Assembly (NCBI GenBank): GCA_013350335.1
Contig: CM023542.1
Location: 1,798,001-1,862,000, forward strand
DNA from: Chimonanthus salicifolius
Taxonomy: Eukaryota; Streptophyta; Magnoliopsida; Laurales; Calycanthaceae
Length of the DNA stretch: 64,000 bases
Direction of reading: 5' to 3'
Positions 23,500 through 37,200 of the stretch are shown piece by piece. Position numbers and translations under genes: made by a program. The notes below the pieces were generated by a model. That model did not search any database. It was not told the DNA's origin and was given only the letters and a program-made list of their open reading frames with translations. Positions within the stretch are counted from its first letter, which is position 1. Every line of letters begins with the position of its first letter.

Positions 23500-23925
23500 A
23501 GACTATAATGGTATCGCACATGATGTTAGTGGTGAAAATCACCAAACCTCCTTTAAAAAGTATGAAGGAGCTTGATGATTTTGATGGTTAAAATTAGGGC
23601 TACAACTCGGGTCGGATGGGTCGAATTTCTTAAAACTCAATCCGACCTGAGTTGATATATATAGAACCCGACCCGAATTCTCAACCCAAACTTCATGACC
23701 CGACCCGACCCGACCCAACCCACATTCTGAACTTATTTTAGCCAGATCGGGTCGGGTTAACTTGTAAAATTCTCAACCCGACCCAATCCACGGACCCAAA
23801 ATTCTAGACCCGCATGACTTCTCGGGTCAAGTCATACAGGTCGGGCCAAAACCCGACCCGAGTTGCAGCCCTAGTTAAAATCAAGTGATTAAAACATAAA
23901 TTTTAACATAAACTTGGTCCACTTA
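23500..23925. mobile_element. Hairpin MITE, interrupted by a younger hAT MITE
   Basis: Two arms, around 23505-23594 and 23882-23925, resemble the hairpin family described at 30728, 44098, 46945 and 63740, with words such as TGGTCC and TCAAGTGATT beside AAAATCACC. The younger 279-bp hAT MITE lies between them. Confidence 0.5.
23595..23873. mobile_element. hAT-type MITE with 8-bp target duplication
   Basis: The ends are inverted: TAGGGCTACAACTCGGGTCGG at the left and the near-complement CCCGAGTTGCAGCCCTA at the right. Identical 8-bp flanks GTTAAAAT (23587-23594, 23874-23881) and a TAGGG start indicate the hAT superfamily. The interior is made of GGGTCGGGT/ACCCGACCC words and has no transposase, so it is non-autonomous. 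Confidence 0.88.
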
Positions 23926-25226
23926 TATTTCATTGAGTCTACTTTTAATCCTACAATTGATTTTTATATAATTTTTTTTAAAAAAAATGGAACAGACCAT
24001 CTCTCCATGAAAAACATGTACCAATTTGTTAATATACGTAAAGATGAAAGTACATCTACCACTTTTATGATTGTAGAGATATGACTACACATTATTTCTG
24101 TCACTTCAGTAGAATGTTTAACTTCTGAAAAAATAATGAGTATGGATTGACGGCTCATCTGATGTTCGAATCAGGGTCCACTTTCATGGCACATATAGCT
24201 TCCTGCACAATGGTCTGGATGGTCTGTCTGGTGGGTTTCACTAGGGTTGTAAGTTGGGTATGCCTGGGTTAGGTGTATATTAATTTGCTTCAGAATCAAG
24301 ATTTTCAAGTATATCTGAAAAACCCTACTAGAAACCAATTTGAAATTAGAAAAATACTCGGGATTCATTAATCAGACACATGAACGCCAAAAGAACCCCA
24401 ACTACGGAGATAATGATAAATCTAAAAAATAGAAATAAAATAAAAAGCACCACAAAATTAAAAAAAAAAAAGGTCGGAATGAAAGAAAAAAAAAATCTTT
24501 ACATAATTACATGAGAAGAACTAAGATTTTATAACTGTCATTCTGTAATCATGTATAATTTATTATGTCATTTAAATATTTTGGGTCAGGCTTCTGGTTT
24601 TGGAATTTTTTTTTTTTTTGACCTAACTTGATCCAACCTGGGAAATTCTTGGGTCTTCAAATCTTCAACTTCGGCGTCAAGATCCCACATGATGGTATCT
24701 TGATGATAGACATTTGGTGGCGTTATTAGGCCTTCTAAAATTTTGTTTGTTATTTATGTTTTTAGTTTCAGCTATCTGGGTATACTTTTATCTATAAATA
24801 CTAGCTTCTGTAATGCAATTCACAAGTCAATTGAGAATTCCTAAAAAAAAAACTTAAGAAAAACTAGAATCACCCTGTCACATAAGTTAAGATCTTCAAA
24901 GAGAGGGGGAGAGAGAATTGACTTTTCAAACGCCAATCAACACTAGTTTGAATATCACTCTTTTTTTTACCAAAAAAAAAAAAAGAAAAAAAATATATGC
25001 CTCTTTTTAAAAAAAATAAAATAAAAATCTATGTTACTAAGTGCATAGTTTTGTCAATGGGCCAGGGCTTGGACCCTGAAAAACCTCAGAAGCCAAGCTC
25101 TAACACATCTTGATAGCTCTACATATGGAAACAAAAGGAGACTAACTGGTGTGATATTCTTGAATTTCTAATGCATCACATTATGAAAATAGAAACAAAG
25201 TATTTGGGTGTTCCTTTTTAACTTCA

Positions 25227-28200
25227 CTAAAGATTTTTCTTTGCGTCTTGAATATGGAACATAAGCTGCAAAAGAGTCACGATTAAAAAACTTGCCAAGG
25301 GGAAGGAAAAATCCAATCTGAAACCATTTGAAAAGCTTCCAAACCATTACCTTTGTCCCGACGTAGAATGTTGTGAAGATGCCACCAAGAACAGGCAATC
25401 CTGCAGGTGAATCAGACCAAATGTATAAAAAACACTTGTCGCAAAATTGTTCGAGGGGAGACGTGGCTTCTGAAGTGAGTCTTTTGCCTCAGTGGAGATG
25501 ACCTTAAGTGAACTGCCACGTTTGTATTTTCTACTCCATCTTTACCAAAAAGGAAAATAAGATGGAAGTATAACATACCATCTTTTTGCAGCAATCGTAA
25601 CACCAGCCAATTTAAGCCTGATGGTCCCATAACATAACCAACAAGGTTGGCCACCTGGAGAAATAGAAGGGTCAGTAAGAAATAAAAAGAAATTGATGTG
25701 ATGTGTTAGCTTCGCACCATGCACCTCACCATGTGGTGATTCAGAACAAATGGATATAAGTAACATTCAAGAGATTCTCTGAAAATAGATCTTCAAATCT
25801 GTATGAAGAATGGTTGGAAAAACCAATGTTGTGAAAATCGAATCGTATCGTAAATCGTTAATACATCTTGAATCACAAATCGTGTATCGTAAATCGTAGA
25901 ATCGTAAGATTCATAAGTGTTTCCCTTCAAAAATATTTAATATATGAAATAACGTAAAATATATCTAAAATATAATAACATGAGCAATTCTACAACTTTC
26001 TTTCAATATTAAGTGAATTCTATATAATTAGTTCATTGGAGTTCAAATTTCAATGCTCCAACTCTCAAAAGTATAAGACCAGTATATAATCCAACTATAT
26101 TGTGAAAAGTCAATAATGAACTAAAAAACCCTCAAAAAATTAAAAGGTCTTAAATGCTCATTAACTCAAGCCTTAAAAATCATTAAAACGAAATGTTTCA
26201 TGCTTCCATACTCCTAATAACTCAATAATTCTATTACTTATACGAATCGTAAGATTTGTTGATAGATACGAATCGTTTCTCTCGTATCGTATGAATCGTA
26301 AGATACGAATCGTGTATCGTAAGATTTTAACAACCATGGGAAAAACAATCATATTGAACACTGAATGGAAAGACTTTTTTATTAGTAGGATCTTTTGCAT
26401 GTGGTTCATCTATGTTGAACTGGATCATCAGAAAGCACAAGGAGGGCCATAGTATCATTCTACATCAGCTCGAGCATTTGCCAATGCAGTGGTTTATGTT
26501 AAAGACTTTCCTAGTTGCAAGTATCCTAAGAAACATGTTTAGCAGTCCAATATGACACTTGGCTTGTCAACAAATGTAGAAGCAGAGAAAACTGGAGCTG
26601 AAATTCACACGGCCTACGCTATGAAATCATTAACAGACAATTCAAGCAACACAAGTTGCTGCATCATAGAGAAAAAAACATACCATGAGGCATGTTATAG
26701 TAATAGCACCTGCAACTGCACTGAGCTCCCGAAGGACGAAATCACTAACAGCACCCTTTGCCTGAATAGCACAATAAAACTTAGACATTTGGAATAATGG
26801 AATCAGAAGAAAAAATGATGAAATGCAGAAGCAAAAGCAGAACAAAAGGATCCACAAAGCTAGTGGATTAGTATGTCTCATTATACAATCATTTTAAAGT
26901 AGGGGCAAATTCCTTTAAAATAATCCATCCTAATCAACAGCTGATATCCCAATGCCAATCCTTTTTTTTCCTGGAAACTTCACAATTGAAATTCACTAAA
27001 GAAAAGAGTACATAAAAGGAAGAAAAACTCAAGAAAGAAACTTAATCCAGACCCCAGAAAATCACAAAGAAAAATACATACAAAGACACAACAATCAATC
27101 CAAAGAGAAATCTAGAAACATCTCATCCCTAGAGACACCATTTTTCGCTAGAAAGTCCACCATACCATCAGCAGATATCCCAACATTAAAAGAGGTAACT
27201 AAGTTAGAAGTGAGCACACTACAGAACAAGTAAATTCCAAGGTGGCTTCCTCCCATGAGCCCATCTGATAGCTTTATTCAAGTCTCTATCTATAATAAAT
27301 TTCCCCTTAAAAATTCAGTTGAAAGATCCTCAGAGCCTCCAAAATTGCCAAGAGCTCAACTTCATTGGATTCTCTTGTACACACTAGACTAGAAAAGAAA
27401 GCCACTACCAACCCCTTTGAATCCTACAAAATTCCTCCAATCCTTGCTAGACCTGGCTTACCACAAGCTACTCCATCCACATTGAACTTCATTGAACTAT
27501 CAATAGATTTCACCATCTTTTCATAATTCATCTTTCCAACCAACATCTTGGAAAGCAGATAGCATGTCTCTATCAATGTTAGACATGTTGTAGAACTCCT
27601 TACTTTTGATCCAATTGATAGGACAAGCCCTAGACAAGATGAAAATTTCTAAAGACAATTGCTCCTTTCCTCGTTCCTTCCAAATGAACCATAAAATCGT
27701 TGCCTGACACGGACATCCATAGAATTCTCCCTTTACGTTAAAGGGACCCTTCATCTAGCTCCTCATGTGGTCTCCAAGGTTGTTGGGGGCACACTCAAAA
27801 GGTACCACCATAAGACTAAAAAGTGAGGCAAAAAGGGGAAAAATAGAAAAATGTGGTCATAGGATTCTATCTCCGCACCACAAAGGAGATGGGAAATGTC
27901 CTCTTTCAACAAAAGCACATGATGCCTCCCAAGGTTGCAATTAGTAAGTGCCTTCACAGTGATAGTTGCATAGATAAAAGTTTCCACTTTGGGGTGGGCC
28001 AGTATTGTACCAAGCAGGGATGCATCTTGGGTTAGAGCCAACCCTAACTCGTTGACTCAGCTCAAAATATGGGCAGGTTTACCCAACCCATTTAAAATAG
28101 GGGTTTGGTCTAAAGCCAACAAGATAGGCTCTCAACCTGACCATCCTTGAAACATTTAGGAGGATTTAGATACAAGGGACTAGATTTTTTAATTCTCAAA

Positions 28201-31200
28201 TGGATCTCCCTAGCCACACCTTCGCATCCTCTAAGGAGAGTCAATAGTTTGACATACAATGACAATTCTCTCTCCAAAAGAGGAAGTCTAAGTTCTAGAC
28301 TCCAAACCAATCTCCCCCCAACAATATTTCAAAAGCAAAAGGGCAAGGTCATTATATATACTCAGATTGGCGTGCTAAGAAAGCACATTCTAAATTATGG
28401 AGTGACAAGAACATATTTTTCACAAGGTTGAATTGAAAAGTAGAAAACAAGATGGCAAACGCAACTGGGATAAATGTTTTAATGATGATGGTAATGATGA
28501 TAATGTGCTTGCATCAATTTGTACATGTAAGAGTAGGAAAGTGAGCCATAGAATCTCACATCTAAAACAGTGAAACAACAAGAAATACCAACATATGAAT
28601 AACAAACATTCTTAGAGCAATAAATGTACAATGTAAATATTGACAGTACCTGCAATACAGTGGTAGTTGACTTCAGCATCATTTCAGGGATAAAAAACAA
28701 GCATGTTAACCATGCCCATGAAAGAAGTTTCCTATGATAAAACACACAAACCATGGCAGGAGAGTGAATAGATATAAAAGAATCATGCACTACTGAATCA
28801 TTCACTTTAGTGAGAACAGAGAGGAGGGAAAAAAAAAAAATCTTTGCAGCAAACAATACCACTCTAAATCATGCCATATAGCAACAAATGTGAATATGGC
28901 CCAAATGTTGAGCATCTTTCTCCGAGAACCCCCAAGTGGTATGTACATGTATCTAGAAAATGAACAGTGCTTTAATATCACAGGATGGTCTTCCTGAAGA
29001 GAATAGAACTACACTATTAAAGTGTTGTTAAGGACTTACCTAACAAGCCATTTATTAAAAGATGCATGCCAATTTTTCCAGAAGCCTTCCAAGTCATAAC
29101 AATTGTTGATACACTTGGGCATATTCTCAGGAGCCTCAATGCCTCCTATCTGCAAGCAAGAACTCAAGAAGTTTTGAACTTCACTTAAAAAGGGTACAAG
29201 AACATACCAATGCCAAAAGCATGAGAAAAATATTGGAAATATTTTTAGGGTTAGTCTTCCTTGATACAAATGAACTGAAAAGAAAGTATAGATGACTTCA
29301 AAAAAATTATGAAGATGGCGATAGAGAAATGAAAATCCACATTTTAGATGGAGAGGTAGATTCTGCTGCATGATATGGTGTATTTTCACATTTTACACAG
29401 TGTTGACCTTTGGATATCATTGATATCAGATCTTTTATCCTTTTTCCCTCGTCTTAATTGGCTCCCTGTACTAAATATACATGTATCATCTTCTATTAGA
29501 AACACAAGATATACAATACATGAGAATTATCCCTCTCAATTCTTCCCTCTTCCTACATTGCCTTTCTTTTCTTTTCTCCTTGTTTTCATTCCATCATGGT
29601 ATCAACCAAGTTCGATTTCTAAATTTTCTGCCTTCTACTGTCGTCTTTTTTGGAATGCAGGAAGCCCAAAAAGACAGTTTCAAGAACAGTTTTACTGTTC
29701 ACCTTTCGACCCATATGGATATTGTTCATCGGCCTCTGAAACCACCGCAACCCTGACCCTTTTTGGGTCCTCCCATCCATCAAGTGGGTCCTAGGTATGG
29801 TGCCTTGCGGGGCCCCTTATCTGCATTCTCGTTTTCATGTCATTCTAACAAAAAATTTAGATGGAGTGCTAATTGCAAATGAGATAATCCACATTAGGAA
29901 AGAATTGGGCAAGAAAGGATTTAATGAAAATCTCTGCTCACTAAAGCTTGGATTTCATCCATACAATATGTCAGTGCATATTTTAGAATATTTGCACCCA
30001 AAAAAAAAACCTCCAATACTTAAAAAGAAGAATGGTTCAATAAGCTAACCTCATCATAATTATGTTAAGGTTGAGTTAGATCTGCATGTTGGTCCCACTT
30101 TCACAACAAAGAAAACCCTTGGATCTCAATAAATGTCTATTATTGAGGACCTATTTCCTATTGAGTTGAGATACACCATGGTTCATGGTTGATTTATGAG
30201 ACCCCATTTAAATCTCAACCCAACAGTAATTAGGTTGCATGCATAGCTAATTTATGGTCCACCAAAGTTTTTCGCAATTTAACAGTAATTAGGCTTCATA
30301 GGTAATTGATTTTGCAACCCATAATCTATCACTAGAGATGTTGAAACTGAATGGTATTCTTTGATGAGAAGTGGGCCTCACATGCAAAAATAAGTCAAAC
30401 TAAGCATGACTCAATGTGGTCAAGCTTATCCCATCATTCCTCTACTTCCAATACAGTTGATAGCTTACGAGTATAAATTGGTGAAGTCAATGCCATGTGA
30501 TACCTGCATTAGTATTAGACTAGGGGTGTTCATTTTCCTAACTCAGTCCGAGCCTGACTTAAGTAAATGGGCATGAACAAGATTTTTGTTCGATGAGCCG
30601 AGCTTGGGCTTTTACTTAAAACCTGTCGAGGCCCGTTGGTCTTTTAGACCCATTTAATTTAATATATTTTGTTTTCTTCTTCTTTATAAATTGAAAATAC
30701 AATTGTGCAAATTGAAAGAGTACTTAAAGACCGACCATCTGGTAAAATTTCATCTCAAAAATAAATTTATAGCCACTTGATCTAATTGTCAAAATCACCA
30801 AGCGTCATCCTTTTCAAAGACGCCCTCCAACTTTGACTATCAAGATCAAGTGGCTAGAAATTAAGTTTTGTACTGAAATTTTAAAGTGGTAGGTTTGTAC
30901 AGTTAAATTTTCAAGTTATAAAACAATTTTTGTTTTAAAATAAAAAAGAAAGATGATAAGTGCAAAATAAATGGGCTTTATAAACAAAGGGCTTGGACTT
31001 TTGTAGATATAAACGGCTCGTGAACGGGCCTATAGATGACATAATCTAAGAATTGGTTTGGATGTTCACCATAGAGAACTATTGTCAATAAACATTACCA
31101 ATGCCCAAAATCGAAAATAGCGCCAAATCAAAAAGAACTTTAACCACATGAAGTTTAAAACCTGCAATAAGACAAAAATAAAAGATGTAATGCATCAATA

Positions 31201-34200
31201 TGAGAAGAGAAGACCAAATATAACCATTGTATGTGAGTTAACATGCGTATAAAACCACTACTTTAATTAATTAATTATTTATTGAGCACTAACAAATAGA
31301 GAAATATATTAATAAGGGAAAAAAACATTACACATACATGAAGAGGGTCTAGGAGTCTTAAACCCGAGAAGAAAAGAGAAAAAACACAATTGTTTAGGTA
31401 TTAAAAAAAACAAAAATACAGATAGCACTTTTGAAGTAAGCAATGTTGTAAATATTCTAGATACTCTGCATGCATTTTTCACATGTTATATTCTATAGTT
31501 GACTTACGGTTGTAATTGATTGTAAATCATTCTTCTTTTCTTTGTTGCCACCTTGATTGGTTCATTGTATTCTATCTAAATGTGTATACTCTTTCTTTGA
31601 ATTACAAAAAATACAACACAGAGAATTCAACAATTGGCTTTCATAGTAAGTCTGACATGAAATATCCTATTTAAGTACTATTAATTGAATTCCAGGGACT
31701 AAAAAACACAACAAACTTTTAAATGGATTGAGCAACACATTATTTTATCTTTAAAAAGAAGGGGGAAGAAACTCTAACAGTCTCAAAATACCATACCCCA
31801 TATCCAAGAATGAAGACCTCATAAGGAGAAAATTGTCTCCACAAGCCACTACACAGCACAACAACAAAATCAACCATATGTTCAGAACAAATTAGAAGAA
31901 AACTAGTTTGAGCTTAAACTCTATCTCATTGTGGCTCACCTGATAGCAAAGGCATTGTAATAGAATAGATGTGTCACAAGTTCCATGAGTAAAAGACTAA
32001 GGACCCATCGAAATCCATAAAAAGCAATTTGCCCAACAGAATGATTCCTTTGAGGTATCCTCCAACTGCAAAATTACCCTTCTAAGGGAACTTGATAAAA
32101 TCCCAATAAACCATACTAGTCATGCACCTTTTGTTATTTATCAGTATCATACTGGTAATGCATAACATGTTAAAACCTGAAAAGAAAATAGACTTCGGCA
32201 TTACTGCAGCCCATGCCCTGAGACTGGCTATCATGGCAGAGTTGGCCATTATAAAACCTAATCTGTGAATTGGAATGGTCCAATTAGTTCAAAATTGGGA
32301 ACACCTAACCAAGTTTCACAGCTTTACAAAAGATTTAAAGTCCATTGGCCACACCTTATAGAATATGAGAAGTAATGGCAAAGAAACCATGGAAATTGCA
32401 AAGGATTAGAACACACTGATAAATGCGCAGAAGAAACTCTAAAGGCTGTATTAGACATGGAACAAGTTACAAGTGAAAAGTAAACATAAGGATTTTGAAG
32501 GTTCACGGTTTATATCACATGAATTGTTACAAAGGTAGGATAGTTTTAGTTAGCATGATTACATTTTTAAATTGTGTATGATGCATGTAGAATATAAAAT
32601 GGTCTTCACAATGGCAACTGGCTTCATAATCTGAAATAACTAGTCTGTTTAATTGACATGGGTCATATACAGTTTTATCAGACAGGTCATAATGAAGATG
32701 AGGACTTGTTTTTATTTTTTATTTATTTTTGAGATTCATGTTTGTTAATATGGCACGATAAAGACATAATTTATCATCATCATTGCCACCACCTAATTTA
32801 TCTGGTTGAGCTTTTGAACTCTACTATTCCATTCTTTCCTTGTCACAAACCATATCCTTTGACTCTATAATCTATCATGGTCCTCCATTATCCCTTTTCT
32901 TCAGGTTTTTAATGGTCTCCCCTTGATCCCTGTACCTTCAATTTGCAACATTTTACTACTTGCTACTTCTGGTCTTCTACATATACATGAATTATAAGCA
33001 TCTATAAGAGTTGGCGCCCACATTCATGGAGAATACTCAAAAGAGTTATGCTAACTACTGCTAGAGTTTGAGAAACCAAAACGTCACTAGTATTTACAAT
33101 TCAGCATACTATTCGAAGAGCATGAAAAGTGCAGCTTATGCTGATGATGCAAACCTGCGGATACTCCGTTAGATGTTAACACCGAGCTATCAACCTCAGA
33201 CGGAACTCTTCTTGATAATCCGGCCTTTTATCAGAAATTAGTAGGCAAACTCATTTATCTCACCATTACGAGACCGGATTTATCTTATGATGTTGGTGTC
33301 ATCAGCCCATTCATGCATGCTCCACGAGACACTTATCTCAATGTTGTGTTTCGTGTACTTCGGTAACTTAAGGCCCATCCTGGTCGCAGCTTGTTCTATG
33401 CACATCAGCCTACTTATCCAGTTTGTGGTTATTCTGATGTTGATTGGACCGGGTCTCCCGATGATCGTCGTTCTACCACCGGCTACTGTATTTTCTTGCA
33501 GTCACATTTAGTTTCCAGGCGAAGCAAGAAGCAGTCTGTTGTTGCTCGGTTAAGTGCTGAGGCCAAATATCGTGCCATGGACAATACTGCATCTGAATTG
33601 TTGTAGGTTCGACCGTTTCTCATTGAGTTATGATGTAAGACAACTAATAGGGTAACCCTAAATGCCTAATTTGGTTCCTAAATATTAGAAGGGATGAAAA
33701 TAATGCACCCTAAAACTAATATGGGTTGAAATTAAAATCCTTAATTAATACTGCAATTAATTAATATAAATTTGTCACAAATGGTCATCCGAAAATCCTT
33801 AGAATCGAGTGTGAACAAATATATGAAGAGTCAAATAAAAGAGTGAAATGGTTTTGAATGAAACAAGTTTTACCTGATTTAAATGAATTGGCATATGGTT
33901 TTAAATAGCACATGGGTTAATATATGAAATAAAAAGGATATGTGGGTAACTGGATACGAATGGTAGAAACGAATGGAACATAGAAGGGCTTTATGTGTGG
34001 CGGAAGACTTGCGATGGAGAAGGAGAGGAGGAGGGATACAGCAGCACCTAAGGGGTCTTCTATGGGTTGCAACAATAAGGAAAAGGGAACAGGGAAGGTG
34101 CGGCAGTAGTATGGGTGTAAGAAAGGGGCTGCAGCAGCAGTAGAGGCTTTGGGAAGGAGCTGCGACGACTCCAATGGGGTTTTGGAAGGGTATTCACGGT

Positions 34201-37200
34201 AATAGTAGATGGGCTGGGTTTCAGTGATCCAAAGAAAAGAGAAAAAGAGAGAGAATGAGAGAAGATGAAGGAGAGAAGAGAAGAATCATACCTGGCCTCA
34301 CGCCAAGCCTCTCGCTCCAAACAATCGCACGAAGGTTTGAGAAAATCTCAATAATTTTATTATTCAATCAATCGTATGTTTTGCCTCATAGGGCTATAAC
34401 TTATATAAACTTTCAACCTACTAAAAATAAATAGCAAATACCTAAACTATCCTTGCTAAAAAACAAAAAAAGAAAGCTATGGAAATAAAAAATCACGAAA
34501 ATAGAAGGTCTGGAGATGCACCGCATCAGTTGGGCTTTAATCCTGATCCACTTACCATGTTTTGTGACAATCAGGTGACCATCAATATTGCCTCAAATCT
34601 AGTCTTTCATGAACGGACTAAGCATATTAAAGTTGATTGTCACTTCCGTCGTCAACATATTTTTTAAGGGTGGTTATTTACTCCTTATTTACATTGTAAA
34701 GATCAACTTGCGGATATGATGACAAAGGATGTTCCTCAGAGTCAACTCACGTCGGTTGTTAGCAAGTTGGGTTACTAGATATCTTCGAACCAGCTTGAGT
34801 GGAAGTGTCGTGGGACCCACTTCTGCACCATAGTGGACCAAAATCTTCTTATTCTGGAAAATCAACTCTATTTTATATGATTGATTGTAATTAGAAATTA
34901 TTTTATTTCTTTTATTTTCAGCCACCTTAATTGACTCGTTGTGTATTATTTATACTTGTACTCACCTACGATTTTATACAGATTCAATACAATTCAAAGA
35001 AGAATTCTTCTCTATATTCTCTCTTCTCCTTCTATGATTGTTATTATTCTACACTATGGCCATTCTTACAGCCAGGGTCAGAGAGACAAAGCTACAATAG
35101 GATTATTCTGGGTGACTGGTCCAGTCAAGCTATGGTGACTCAGTTATGGTGAATATTTGAGATTTTGCATATGCATGTCGCATTTTCATCCTCAGTAACA
35201 GCTAGAGATACAACTCCTATAATAATCACCAAAAGTATTACATCTAGTGAATGATAAAATTTAAACATGAGCACTTCTTGAATTGTGTATAAATAGTGAA
35301 ATAAAAAAAAAGAACTTGATTCATTTGAAGAATATCGGATGTACATGAGTAAAGCACTTCAATTCAAGAACAAATCTAGCCAAATGAATATGACCAACCT
35401 GTGGAGCAAATGCATTGAAGCTTATAATAGGCCCGGCTATGTAAAGAGGAGCAAAAACCAAATAACACAGATACATGCTAAATGAGAATTTGTCAATGTG
35501 AAGACTTCTTTCCTGAATGCACAGAATAAAATAATCACTCCCAGGCAAACATAAACTTACAAAACAGAACATAACCCTCTAACCAATGTGCATGTGATAT
35601 GTTCATATACAACTAAATGATTCTAAATGCACTGAAATCTGATGAGCATAAAGCCAAGCTGTTCGTTCCTATATTTTCTCCATTTTATTTTCAACATTAT
35701 CTCCTGTAATCATGATTTTGTACTATATATACCTATTTCAAGGAAAAGAAATACACAAAAACAAGTTTCTCCAACTCTCGTGACTCTTCTTTTATCTTTT
35801 CCTCCTCTTTCTTCTAAATTCTGCAAGTTATCAATAGTTTCTTGAATATTTGTGCTCCATCACCATGTTTCCCCATGTGTATTACTACAGCGTCCTTTAG
35901 ATTTCCTGAGAACATCCTTTGCAATTTTTATTTTGTAGTCATACAAGTTTTGATGTAAATGTCCAAAATCAACTAGAGATGCAAGAGAGGGAGAGATTTC
36001 AAAAAAAAAAAAGAGAATACCCAGCATACAATAACAAGTCTCATGATGCAAGCTTTATTTTGTGATATGGAAGCAAGATGTGGGCCCCACAATTCACCAG
36101 CTAATGTAGCAGGCATCTTGCAAACAGAACTTACGAACAACAGCTGGCTCTGCAACCATGATGGAGTTTGATGAAGATATAGAGATAAAAACAATGATAT
36201 GATTACTTGAATCAATCTTATAGAAATCAAACATTAAATGAACTTTACTATACATGCATACATGGTTTGTACATAAGAAAAATAAAGTGTTTACAAACTG
36301 GTGGTCCTAATGACTACATGTGTACAACTTTGTGTTCCTATATACTATAGCAAAACTATCATCCATCAATTTGGACAGCTTCAAATATTATGATGGTAAA
36401 TAGAAGAATCCGTAAACAATCCAACATGGAGAAATGACTAACACAAATATATTGCTTGGTTCATAGAATCCATGCTGCATAATTATTTAATGACAAGCTG
36501 TATTTGTAGGCCTATAAATTAACTTATCCACTTTAGCAAATCACGAATCTGACACATTTAATTGGTCCAAAGTATTGTAAGAATTGGACAAAAGTAACAA
36601 ATGGTACCTGTAAACAATAGTAGCACGATTTACCAGAGGAACAAATATGACAACGTTGCAAATGTTTCTGAAATCATCAAATATAAGAAATGGCAATGTC
36701 AGCCATTTGTGTAAAACAAAACTGAAGAAAAAATAATCTCATCATTGCATAATTTGATCGTTGCTGTTATATTTTCTCTCAAGGAATATATTTAGCCACC
36801 TATCATTACCATCTCAATAACTATAGATAGAAATATCATGTTTCATAACTATTTTTCCCCTGAAAAAAGGGGCAACTACATATGCTGAATAAATCCACGA
36901 TAAACTCTACCAAATGAGGATGATAGTAAGAACGAGTAAACCTCGGCATGTACCCTCAAGAAATTTAAGATACGTTGACATTGAAATTCAGTGTTTTAAA
37001 AACCGAATCGAACTGTGCAGTTTGACCCGGTTAGACCTGAACCGGTCCCTAAGGCGGTCTGGTCCGTAAGATAGTTTAGTTCATTCAAAAACTATTATTA
37101 CTTTTATTTATTTCAATTTTTCTAATTCTCTTTCACTGAATGCCATTTTTTTCTTTTGTTTTATAATACAGTATCATGGTTACTATGAGATTTTCAATTT

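Larger units (their letters stand above)
22409..25226. other. Convergent intergenic region between MRC/PII1 and GUP1-like genes
   Basis: Contains the 3' ends of both genes, a hAT-type MITE (23595-23873) set in an older hairpin MITE, and at about 24650-24860 a stretch with TATAAATA and leader-like words that resembles a degenerate LTR. Otherwise it is AT-rich with no gene seen. Confidence 0.55.
33150..35070 (+). mobile_element. 3' half of a copia element, split by a solo LTR, in GUP1 intron 9
   Basis: Plus-strand copia debris. 33150-33630 encodes the end of the reverse transcriptase and start of RNase H ([20 protein letters not shown], then YSDVDWTGSPDDRRSTTGYC), with a stop inside and no intact frame. 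RNase H resumes at 34529 (QLGFNPDPL, DNQVTINIASNLVFHERTKH). Its end is at about 34775, followed by a purine-rich tract and a probable 3' LTR (34806-35070) starting TGTCGTGGGACCC and ending CATTCTTACA. No 5' half is present. It is inactive. Confidence 0.85.

Noticed and set aside
23640..23850. GGGTCGGGT/ACCCGACCC words as telomere or satellite sequence
   Set aside because: The plant telomere repeat is TTTAGGG; these words lie inside bounded MITEs with target duplications.
33917..34320. Ser/Pro/Leu-rich minus-strand frames as a secreted protein
   Set aside because: They lie in the leader-like part of a solo LTR; composition is pyrimidine-tract driven.
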